Positions 41,809 to 49,378 of a stretch of DNA of 64,000 bases are shown here, one piece after another. Numbering within the stretch: position 1 is the stretch's first letter; each line of letters begins with the position of its first letter. Position numbers and translations under genes: made by a program. Source of the DNA: CAZSDU01 sp964605775 (lineage in GTDB: Bacteria > Bacteroidota > Bacteroidia > Bacteroidales > FEN-979); contig CAZSDU010000013.1 in the NCBI GenBank assembly GCA_964605775.1, forward strand, positions 1 to 64,000, given 5' to 3'. The notes under the pieces are model-generated. The model worked only from the letters and a program-made list of their open reading frames with translations, searched no databases and was not told the origin of the DNA.

Positions 41809-44600
41809 TATTTCACGATTGAAATTTTCCGGAAATAGTTGTACTTTCCTTTCTGAATCCGGAGGTTATACATTCCTCCCGGCAGATCTCCGAGTTCAAG
41901 ACGCAGGGCATGCTGCACATTTGTTTCCCGGAACGACTTAACCGACTGTCCGAGGGTATTCAGCAAAACGATATTGATCTCCTCCCCGACCGGCCGAGAA
42001 AATTTCAGATAGATATAATCCGAAACCGGGTTAGGATATAGGATCAGTTCGTTCAGCGGATCTTCTTCCGACATTCCAAGCACTGAATTGATCGAGATAT
42101 CATCGATCATGAAAATAAATACATCGTTGGAAACGCATTGGATCCCTATATACACATCTTGATTCGCATAATTATTCAGGGTGTATGCTTTGCGTGTCCA
42201 ACTGGCAGGGGCAGACTCTACCGTCTGGTTGATTCTTGTGAAATGAGCCGGATCGTTATCGGTAGTGGATACTCCCACATTAAACAATTCATATCCATAA
42301 TTCGTATTGTACGTCTGAACCCAGAAATCGATGGTGGGGGTATTCGCCAGGCTAAGTTTTGGGGAGATCAGCCATTTATCATTGGGATTATGGGGAGGCA
42401 TAGTGGCAAAAGAGCAGCCCAGCTTATTTCCAGAATGTGGAGTCATATAGGGCTCAGGAGGTGTGGTTGCAGAAGGGTTAAAGCAGATCCAGGCCATAGG
42501 TTCACCCGAGTGAAGAAAAGATATGCCATTGATTCCGTAAGTAGCTCCTCCCCCCACATCGTTGACCGTCCAGGGATCAAACGTCAGGGAAAAATCATCG
42601 GGAGATTCGAAGTCGAGGGACATGGAAGAAGGGTATCCGGTCACGGTGATATATCCTGTTTTTGTTTCCGTATTTCCGGAAGTTTCATCGCTGGCGGTCA
42701 GAGAAACATCAAAGGTGCCTGCAGTATTGTATTGAATATTGGCTGGATGCTGAAAGTTTGAAGTGGCCGGTGTGGCGCCCTGGAAAGACCATGACCAGGA
42801 GGTTGGGTTACCGGTTGAAAGATCGGTAAACTGGATGGCTTCATGAAGCCGTAACTGGGTTTTGCTTGCTGAAAAGTCGGCAACGATAGTTGAAGATCCT
42901 CCGGGTTTGACCTCCAGGTCATCGATCATCAGGATAAAGGCATCGTTTGAAACGCACTGGATCCCGATATACACATTCTGATTGTTGTAAGCGGCAAGGC
43001 TGAAAGTCTTCTTGGTCCAGGTGATTGGGGCATCAAGGGGCTGTGCTCCAGAGATGACGGTAAAACTGGATGGATTCAAATCTGTCGTGGAAACGGCCAC
43101 CTTATATTTTTCCAGACCATATTGGTCGGTATAGGACTTAACCCAGAAGCTGAATTCACCATTGGTACTCAGTTGAACCCTGGGGGAGATGAACCAGTCG
43201 TTGTTGGGGGCTGGATTGGCAGCAAAGCAGGCGCCGAATTTCTGACCCCCATGGGGTTGAATTCCCTGATCGGTCATGGCCGGGGTGGTCTGGGAGGGGT
43301 TGAAGCAGATAAAGGCCATGGGTTCTGTTTGGTGGAGGAAAGTATGATCCTGAATCCCGTACGTATTCTGACCATCCACATCCACTGGTGTCCAGTTATT
43401 GAAAGTGAGGGAAAAATCCACCACGTTTTCAAAATCCATGGTATAATCCACAGGGGTAGGATTATTGGGAAAGAGGTTAAAAATCGCACCCTGGGTATCG
43501 GTGAAATGATATCCGCCAGGATTCAGGTTGTTGAGGTAAAAATATCCATTGTTGCTGCCACTCCATCCCCAGTTGAAATGGAAATAATCGCTTCCCTGGT
43601 AGCCATCGCAGTTAAAAAAGTGGCCGTTGGTGCCATTGTCATTGCCAAAATAGAACAAGGGACGCCCGGCATCGAGTTCAGTTCTGACAGCAGCCGTCCA
43701 GGCATTGGCCGTATAGTCGGACCTCCATTTCCAATTGGCAGTTGCGGAATAATCGAAATAATTGATGAAAGCGACATCAATCACCAGGGCATTGGAACTG
43801 GAACCATCAGGACCGTAATTCATATCCTGGGCAACCCCGCAATGATACATCAGGGTGGCAACGGCATCATTGTTTGCCGTGAGGGAATTCGGCATCGCTG
43901 ACCAGTTATAGGTAGTGGCTCCAAAATTGGCGGAAAGGTTACCATAGACCGGATGGATATAGGAATGCTGTCCGGTTCCATGAGCAGGAGCATGGTAATA
44001 TTTCATGATCTGAGCCATGGCTGTGGCGCCGCATCCCGTCAGGGCATGAAAACAGTAATTCGTTGCTGAATTGTCGGGAGGGCATTGATTGTTGTAAAAG
44101 CAGCCCTGATCCCACATGGCTGTAATCATAGGGCTCACCTCAGGGATATTTTGCAGGGGGATAAATGGATCCCGCGTATATTGCTGCCACTGTTCCATGG
44201 CTTCCGGCCGTCCATCCGTAGAGTTCTCCAATAACCACAGCATTTGTTTTTCCAACCCGGAAAGAAAAAATTGTTCAGCAGGAGGCGGGTTATTCAGTTC
44301 ATAACCGCCGGAAAGGCCGTAGGCCAGAACCGGCGGGATACGGTCGTCGGCTGAAATGATAACCCATCCCGAAAGATCCACCGTATTGAAAATATAGTAC
44401 AGGCAATGCTGATCCGCTGATCTGGAAGTCAGTAAAACAAGGTTAATCCCCGGTTTGTCATTCTGCATGACGCCAAGGCGTTCGGTCAGGAGGTTTCTGG
44501 CCACCGTCATAGCCTGTTGCTGGCTGACTTCTTTAGCCAAACTTAGACTGGAGATCCCCATCAGGATGAGGCACAGGTAAAAGTGTAAATGTCTTTTCAT
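41808..44600 (-). CDS. Secreted C10 cysteine protease with choice-of-anchor J, PKD and T9SS domains
   Basis: From the ATG at 44600 the protein has 930 residues. After the signal peptide (ending near SLAKE) comes a Spi-like propeptide, then peptidase C10 with Cys190 in LTGCGATAMAQIMKYY and His327 in NGTNGHFFNCDGYQG. Two choice-of-anchor J modules follow (MDFENVVDFSLTFNNWTPVD and LDFESPDDFSLTFDPWTVND), with a PKD domain between them (DFSASKTQLRLHEAIQFTD). A type A T9SS tail ends the protein (LILYPNPVSDYIYLKF … GGMYNLRIQKGKYNYFRKISIVK). An in-frame start at 44624 was rejected because it lies inside the promoter element. It heads a two-protease operon. Confidence 0.92.
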   Translation of the reverse strand: MKRHLHFYLCLILMGISSLSLAKEVSQQQAMTVARNLLTERLGVMQNDKPGINLVLLTSRSADQHCLYYIFNTVDLSGWVIISADDRIPPVLAYGLSGGYELNNPPPAEQFFLSGLEKQMLWLLENSTDGRPEAMEQWQQYTRDPFIPLQNIPEVSPMITAMWDQGCFYNNQCPPDNSATNYCFHALTGCGATAMAQIMKYYHAPAHGTGQHSYIHPVYGNLSANFGATTYNWSAMPNSLTANNDAVATLMYHCGVAQDMNYGPDGSSSNALVIDVAFINYFDYSATANWKWRSDYTANAWTAAVRTELDAGRPLFYFGNDNGTNGHFFNCDGYQGSDYFHFNWGWSGSNNGYFYLNNLNPGGYHFTDTQGAIFNLFPNNPTPVDYTMDFENVVDFSLTFNNWTPVDVDGQNTYGIQDHTFLHQTEPMAFICFNPSQTTPAMTDQGIQPHGGQKFGACFAANPAPNNDWFISPRVQLSTNGEFSFWVKSYTDQYGLEKYKVAVSTTDLNPSSFTVISGAQPLDAPITWTKKTFSLAAYNNQNVYIGIQCVSNDAFILMIDDLEVKPGGSSTIVADFSASKTQLRLHEAIQFTDLSTGNPTSWSWSFQGATPATSNFQHPANIQYNTAGTFDVSLTASDETSGNTETKTGYITVTGYPSSMSLDFESPDDFSLTFDPWTVNDVGGGATYGINGISFLHSGEPMAWICFNPSATTPPEPYMTPHSGNKLGCSFATMPPHNPNDKWLISPKLSLANTPTIDFWVQTYNTNYGYELFNVGVSTTDNDPAHFTRINQTVESAPASWTRKAYTLNNYANQDVYIGIQCVSNDVFIFMIDDISINSVLGMSEEDPLNELILYPNPVSDYIYLKFSRPVGEEINIVLLNTLGQSVKSFRETNVQHALRLELGDLPGGMYNLRIQKGKYNYFRKISIVK

Positions 44601-44621
44601 AGGACAAGGATTTTGATATAA

Positions 44622-44629
44622 CAAACATA
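44622..44629 (-). promoter_or_regulatory. Putative -7 promoter element TATGTTTG (minus strand)
   Basis: Exact TAnnTTTG match on the minus strand, 21 bases before the ATG at 44600 of the C10 protease gene. Confidence 0.55.
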
Positions 44630-44642
44630 CGGAAATCTGAAT

Positions 44643-44679
44643 AAAAAAAAACGGCAGGGAAGAAATTCTTCCTGCCGTT
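44643..44679 (-). terminator. Rho-independent terminator of the MFS transporter gene
   Basis: Arms AACGGCAGG (44650-44658) and CCTGCCGTT (44671-44679) form a strong stem, followed on the minus strand by a run of eight T (44643-44650 as A on the plus strand). It lies 21 bases past the transporter stop. Confidence 0.85.
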
Positions 44680-44699
44680 TATTAAAAAGGAATTCAGGT

Positions 44700-46121
44700 T
44701 CAGCTTCGTTTGTTAGGTAATTCCAGACCATACTTTTTCAACTTGTCTTCCCTGCGCAGGAGGAATCCCAGGAATATAGCAGCTACACCCAGGCTGGCGA
44801 ATACGAGCATCGGCACCGTATAATTGTACACCGCTGTGATATCACCATCCTGAATGGCTTTGGTCACACCGGGATTTACCGCTTCAATCACCACGCCGAT
44901 CAGCCAGGGGAAGAACATCAGTCCGATATTCTGAATCCAGAAAACCAGGGCATAGGCGGATCCAAGATAGCGTTCCTCCACGATCTTGGGAACGGAAGGC
45001 CACATGGATGCCGGTACCAGGGAAAATGCAATTCCCAAAACGATGATGGCCACAATGGCAATGGCAATACTGTTGGGCATAAACGCAAAAGTGAGGTGAG
45101 CCAGGGTCAGTAAAACAGCTCCGAAAATCATAATGGTAGCGCCTTTCCCTTTTTTATCGAGAAAATATCCGATGATGGGGGTAAGCAAAATGGTTCCGAT
45201 GGGCAGCAATCCTGAAATTTTCCCGGCAATGTGCGCATCCACCCCCAGTTTCGACTGCATCATGTAAACCGCATATTTCAGAAAGGGAAAAACCCCTGAA
45301 TAGAACAGCACACAAAGTAGTGAGATAAGCAGAAACCCGCGGTTGGTGATAATTTTCGCCAGGTCTTTCACATGGAATTCCTCAGTGGGATCGGCTCCGG
45401 TATCCGTAGCCCCAGTTTGCTTATCCAGTTTCCTGTCCATGAAAGTATAAATCAGGAAGGTCAGAAACCCAATGCTTACCAATGACACACCAAGGTAAAT
45501 CGGATTCAGAATATTCCCTTCACGGATGCCGTTGACGACTCTTTCCCCGGCAATATCGGCAGAAAAGAAAAAAGCAATCGAAGCGCCTAAACGGGCTGTA
45601 GCCAGCTGCATTCCCATCGCCAGGGCCAGTTCCTTGCCTTTGAACCATTTGACGACTGTACGGGAAGTGGTTATCCCTGCCATCTCAACCCCGATACCGA
45701 AAATCCCGTAACCTATGGCAGCCAGTTTTGCAGTAGCCGGCATGGTAGTCCAAAAGGAATTGAAAAAATCGTATCCAAATCCCCCATTATAAAAATGGGG
45801 CGTCAGGGCATAAAGTTTGATCAAGCCGCCTCCGAGCATTACTACCGTAGCCGTAAGCCCGGTAAACCGTATGCCCATTTTATCGAGAATAATCCCTGAA
45901 ATAATAAGAAATCCGAGGACGTTCAACATGTATTCCGAACCCGAGAAAAACCCATAATTACTTGGTGTCCAGGAATAGGGTTTGATCTCTAACAAAGATT
46001 CGAGGGGAGCGATCATGTCCACAAAATAATAAGCCGACAACATGGTCAGTGAAATCAAAGCCAAGGCCGTCCAGCGCAGAGGGGTGGAATCGCTCAGCAG
46101 TTTTTGTACTTTTTCATTCAT
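44700..46121 (-). CDS. MFS transporter
   Basis: From the ATG at 46121 the protein has 473 residues and about 12 membrane segments in two halves with a central loop rich in charged residues (KLDKQTGATDTGADPTEEF). Marks of the major facilitator fold include LDKMGIRFTG after segment 2 and FLDKKGKGATIM in the second half. The general look is that of the MFSD1-like branch, which carries dipeptides in animals, but the substrate here cannot be fixed. A TTG at 46163 would add 14 residues but lies within the promoter element. It is monocistronic with its own terminator. Confidence 0.85.
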   Translation of the reverse strand: MNEKVQKLLSDSTPLRWTALALISLTMLSAYYFVDMIAPLESLLEIKPYSWTPSNYGFFSGSEYMLNVLGFLIISGIILDKMGIRFTGLTATVVMLGGGLIKLYALTPHFYNGGFGYDFFNSFWTTMPATAKLAAIGYGIFGIGVEMAGITTSRTVVKWFKGKELALAMGMQLATARLGASIAFFFSADIAGERVVNGIREGNILNPIYLGVSLVSIGFLTFLIYTFMDRKLDKQTGATDTGADPTEEFHVKDLAKIITNRGFLLISLLCVLFYSGVFPFLKYAVYMMQSKLGVDAHIAGKISGLLPIGTILLTPIIGYFLDKKGKGATIMIFGAVLLTLAHLTFAFMPNSIAIAIVAIIVLGIAFSLVPASMWPSVPKIVEERYLGSAYALVFWIQNIGLMFFPWLIGVVIEAVNPGVTKAIQDGDITAVYNYTVPMLVFASLGVAAIFLGFLLRREDKLKKYGLELPNKRS

Positions 46122-46160
46122 ATCAGCAGGAATTAAATGTTTTGGTTTGGAAATGAACGA

Positions 46161-46168
46161 CAAAACTA
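46161..46168 (-). promoter_or_regulatory. Putative -7 promoter element TAGTTTTG (minus strand)
   Basis: Exact TAnnTTTG match on the minus strand, 39 bases before the ATG of the MFS gene. Confidence 0.5.
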
Positions 46169-46233
46169 ATAATTATCTTTTTCCCTTGATGAGCATTTCT
46201 AATTAATATGTATTTTTATCCGGAAATATTTTT

Positions 46234-46923
46234 ATGGCTGTCCTGATCGTCGCCGCTACCGCATTTGAAATTCGCCCCACCCTTGGCCACATGGCTTTCC
46301 TGGGAAAGGAAAGCGAATCTCTCCTGCATTACAGGTTCAGGTCCATGTCCGTGGATGTGCTCATTCCCGGTATAGGCATGATGCAAACCGCTTTCCATCT
46401 CGGTAAAACCCTCGACCCCTCAACGTATTCCTTTGCCTTCAATGCAGGCATTGCCGGAACCTATCATGACAGACTGAACATCGGAAGTGTGGTAAATGTA
46501 GTGGAAGAATGTATGCCTGAAATGTGCGCCGAAGACGGGGAAAAACTCATTTCCATGTTTGAACTCGGCCTCATGGATCCTGATGCCTTTCCATACCGTT
46601 CTGGCAAACTCCATAATTTCCGTATCCCTCCCTTTTCATGCCTGGAAAATCTTGTCCGGGTGAAAGGGAATACGGTCAGCAAGGTCAACGGGGTTTCTGA
46701 AAGCATAAAAAAAACGATACGTTTTTTCCCTGCCGATGTGGAAAGCATGGAAGGGGCGGCATTCCTTTATGGATGTCTGACAGAAAGCATTCCCTGTGTG
46801 CAGATCCGATCAATTTCCAACCGGGTGGAAGAAAGGGATAAATCCAGATGGAATATTCCCCTTGCCTTGAAGAACCTGAATAAAGTGATGCTGGAATGGC
46901 TTCACGAGCTGGTGAGTGGGTGA
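46234..46923 (+). CDS. mqnB: Futalosine hydrolase
   Basis: The 229-residue protein is a purine nucleoside phosphorylase-fold hydrolase that removes the base from futalosine (or its amino form) in menaquinone synthesis. Visible marks are VLIVAATAFEIRPTL, the PGIGMMQTAFHLG loop, FNAGIAGTYHD, the ADVESMEGAAFLYGC substrate motif and QIRSISNRVEERD. The last codons (ELVSG) fall in a short sequence, GAGCTGGTGAGTGGGTGATG, whose reverse complement resembles the octamer repeat inside the next gene. The spacer to mqnD is made almost entirely of 7-base repeats. Confidence 0.93.
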   Translation: MAVLIVAATAFEIRPTLGHMAFLGKESESLLHYRFRSMSVDVLIPGIGMMQTAFHLGKTLDPSTYSFAFNAGIAGTYHDRLNIGSVVNVVEECMPEMCAEDGEKLISMFELGLMDPDAFPYRSGKLHNFRIPPFSCLENLVRVKGNTVSKVNGVSESIKKTIRFFPADVESMEGAAFLYGCLTESIPCVQIRSISNRVEERDKSRWNIPLALKNLNKVMLEWLHELVSG

Positions 46924-46924
46924 T

Positions 46925-46981
46925 GTAAATCGTAAATACTGCCGGCAGGCAGGCGTAAATCGTAAATCGTAAATCGTAAAT
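46925..46981 (+). repeat. CGTAAAT heptamer array with central palindrome, reaching into the mqnD start codon
   Basis: TGTAAAT/CGTAAAT units at 46924-46937, then the palindrome CTGCCGGCAG (46939-46948) plus GCAGG, then four perfect CGTAAAT units (46954-46981). The A and T of the mqnD ATG (46980-46981) are the last two bases of the final unit. The array makes up the whole mqnB-mqnD spacer. Confidence 0.9.
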
Positions 46982-49187
46982 GATAAAATTGTCCTTTTCT
47001 CCCTGTCCCAACGACACCTTCATCTTTTATGCCATGGTGCATGGCAAGGTGGATACCGAAGGGATTGATTTCGATTATTCCATGGAGGATGTGGAGTGCC
47101 TTAACCATAAGGCATTCAGGGCAGAACCGGAGATGTGTAAAGTCAGTTATCACACTTATCTTTATCTTACCTCACGATATGCCCTTCTGGATTGCGGAAG
47201 TGCACTGGGTTATGGCAACGGCCCCCTGCTGATTGGCTCCCGGGCATATACTGTGTCAGAAATAGATAACCTGAAGATTGCTGTTCCAGGACCATACACT
47301 ACTGCCCATTTATTGTTCCGGCTTGCCTTTCCGAAAGCCGAGAAGAAACAATTCATGATTTTTTCCGATATCGAGGATGCCATTCTCAGCGGAGAAACGG
47401 ATGCCGGGATCATCATTCATGAAAACCGGTTTACCTTCGAGAAGAAAGGGCTGACTAAAATCATGGACCTGGGAAGTTACTGGGAAAATCTCACCCACTG
47501 CCCCATCCCGCTGGGCGGTATCGTGGTCAGGAAGAGCCTGGGTGAAGACAGGATCAGGGCGCTGGAACGCATCCTTCACCGCAGTATCTTATATGCCATG
47601 GCTCATCCGGAAGAAACCATGGAGTTTGTCAGAAAGCATGCCCGGGAAATGGACGAAGAAGTCATGCGGAAGCACATCGGGCTCTTTGTGAATGACTTCA
47701 GTCTGAGCCTGGGAAAAGCCGGGAGAAATGCCGTTAACCAATTATTTGAAATGGCCAGAAAAACAGGAATCATTGAATTTACCAATGAAGTATCTACGCC
47801 TGCCGGCCAAGAAGGATTGACGATTGAAAACATATTGAAAGAGGCGCTTGAACAGGGTTACCTGCGTAAGGAGGACACGGCAGTGATCTTTTATGATCTT
47901 GATTTTCTCAGCTCGAGGATGAAAGAACTTCAGCGCGTTTTTCCGGCCTCTGCCCTGCATGCCCTGGCCATCAAGGCCAATCCCCTGGTCCGTATCCTTG
48001 AATTCAGCCGCAAGCTGGGAATGGGCGTTGAAGCCGCTTCCATGGGTGAAGTTCACCTGGCGCTGAAATGCGGATATCCTCCGGGAAGCATCGTGTTTGA
48101 TTCCCCGGTGAAAACCATAGCCGAGTTGGAATTTGCCCTTGACAAAGGCATCCGTATCAATGTGGATAACCTTTCGGAACTCGCGCGCATATCGCGGATC
48201 CTGCCACTCATAACGGCTTCAGGAAGCATCGGCATCCGGATCAACCCACAGGTGGGAACAGGAAGCATTCTTGAGTCTAGCGTAGCCGGCGAATATTCCA
48301 AATTCGGCGTACCCATTAACACAAGAAAAAAGGAATTGCTGAAGGCCTTTGCAAGCTATCCCTGGTTGAGTGGCGTTCATCTGCATGTCGGTTCCCAGGG
48401 CTGTCCGATAGAATTACTGGTAAACGGCATTGGTGTTTTGTATGATTTTGTTTTGGAGGTAAATGAAATGCGCCGTAAACTAGGGATCCCTCCGGTTAAT
48501 ATTTTTGACATCGGGGGAGGACTGCCGGTTTCATACCATCATGATAAAACCCCACCATCCATGATGGAATATGTCGGGGCAATCCGGCAAAGAGCCCCGG
48601 AACTATTCACCCACTCACCCTCTCACCACCTCACCACCTCACCAGCTTTCAAGCTTATCACCGAATTCGGTCGCTGGATATATACCCATGCCGGCTGGAC
48701 TGTCAGCCGTGTCGAATATGTCAAACACGACCCGGGAATCAATACCGCCATGATCCATGTCGGAGCCGATTTATTTGTGCGCGAATGTTTAAATCCGAAG
48801 GATTGGCAGCATGAATACAGCGTGTACGATAAAAATGGAAATTCAAAGATGCAGGATACAACTTGCTTACCTGATAAGCAGGGATGCAGGATACAAGATA
48901 CAAGATTGCAGATTTTAAATCGAAAATCGAAAATCGAAAATCGAAAATCGTACAACCTGGCAGGTCCCTTGTGTTTTTCGGGGGATATTTTAGCCAAGGG
49001 CGTCCTGTTGCCTGAAGTGGAAGAAGGCGATTACATTGTCATTCACGACAGCGGAAGCTACACCTTCAGCATGTGGTCGCGGTATAACAGCCGGCAGACC
49101 CCAAGGATCCTTGGTTACCGTGGAAAACGGTTCGAAATTCTCAGGGAAAGGGAAAGTCCTGAAGATACTGCAAGGTTTTGGGAATGA
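46980..49187 (+). CDS. mqnD: Fusion: 1,4-dihydroxy-6-naphthoate synthase (MqnD) + PLP-dependent fold-III decarboxylase
   Basis: One frame of 735 residues covers two enzymes. Residues about 1-265 are MqnD (LSFSPCPNDTFIFYAMVHGK, CKVSYHTYLYL, GYGNGPLL, HENRFTFEKKGL), which makes 1,4-dihydroxy-6-naphthoate for menaquinone. From about 290 on it is an alanine racemase-fold decarboxylase of the DAP/carboxynorspermidine type: PLP Lys332 in HALAIKANPLV, HLHVGSQG, NIFDIGGGLP, and GPLCFSGD with Cys665. The CFSGD motif differs from the CESGD of diaminopimelate decarboxylases, so the substrate is open. Two extra segments, 544-555 and 621-657, are encoded by repeat DNA (see entries). The MqnD assignment is firm; the decarboxylase role is not. 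Confidence 0.88.
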   Translation: MIKLSFSPCPNDTFIFYAMVHGKVDTEGIDFDYSMEDVECLNHKAFRAEPEMCKVSYHTYLYLTSRYALLDCGSALGYGNGPLLIGSRAYTVSEIDNLKIAVPGPYTTAHLLFRLAFPKAEKKQFMIFSDIEDAILSGETDAGIIIHENRFTFEKKGLTKIMDLGSYWENLTHCPIPLGGIVVRKSLGEDRIRALERILHRSILYAMAHPEETMEFVRKHAREMDEEVMRKHIGLFVNDFSLSLGKAGRNAVNQLFEMARKTGIIEFTNEVSTPAGQEGLTIENILKEALEQGYLRKEDTAVIFYDLDFLSSRMKELQRVFPASALHALAIKANPLVRILEFSRKLGMGVEAASMGEVHLALKCGYPPGSIVFDSPVKTIAELEFALDKGIRINVDNLSELARISRILPLITASGSIGIRINPQVGTGSILESSVAGEYSKFGVPINTRKKELLKAFASYPWLSGVHLHVGSQGCPIELLVNGIGVLYDFVLEVNEMRRKLGIPPVNIFDIGGGLPVSYHHDKTPPSMMEYVGAIRQRAPELFTHSPSHHLTTSPAFKLITEFGRWIYTHAGWTVSRVEYVKHDPGINTAMIHVGADLFVRECLNPKDWQHEYSVYDKNGNSKMQDTTCLPDKQGCRIQDTRLQILNRKSKIENRKSYNLAGPLCFSGDILAKGVLLPEVEEGDYIVIHDSGSYTFSMWSRYNSRQTPRILGYRGKRFEILRERESPEDTARFWE
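48609..48644 (+). repeat. Octamer repeat (CACCTCAC type) in frame in the decarboxylase
   Basis: The stretch is built from CACC/CTCAC words with a step of about eight bases (CTCACCACCTCACCACCTCA) and codes for THSPSHHLTTSP at residues 544-555, between RAPELF and AFKLITEFG. The reverse complement of the mqnB end (46907-46924) shares its CACCCACTCACC and CTCACCAGCT ends. Confidence 0.7.
48840..48950 (+). repeat. In-frame 111-bp insert made of GATRCAR and CGAAAAT heptamer arrays
   Basis: From 48848 the units run in 7-base steps: GATGCAG, GATACAA, a 21-base centre with the palindrome TGCTTA-CCTGA-TAAGCA (48864-48880), GATGCAG, GATACAA, GATACAA, GATTGCA, GATTTTA. Four perfect CGAAAAT units follow at 48921-48948. 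The insert codes for residues 621-657 and separates YSVYDKNG from YNLAGPLCFSGD, which would otherwise be nearly adjacent. Confidence 0.85.
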
Positions 49188-49378
49188 CCGGGTGACAGTA
49201 TCCCTCAAAAAAAAAAAAAAATTTGAATTTTGTCAATCGAAAAAATATATTATTAACTTTACCGTGCATTTATTCATAATATCTTCTCGGATGCCTCAAA
49301 ATTCACGTAAATGCTAAGAAAAAATAACCATAAATATTAAAACCAAGAATGAGTAATTATTAATTAACAAAACAAACC

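Noticed and set aside
46939..46981. CRISPR-like array
   Set aside because: Units are only seven bases long with no spacers, and no cas gene is in the window.
48840..48950. Sequencing or assembly error as the cause of the odd insert in the decarboxylase
   Set aside because: The frame stays open on both sides, the units keep 7-base register, and the same units occur in other genes of the window, so a real repeat is more likely.
49207..49221. Run of about 15 A after the mqnD fusion
   Set aside because: On the plus strand it is not a T-run after a stem, and no hairpin precedes it, so it is not a terminator.
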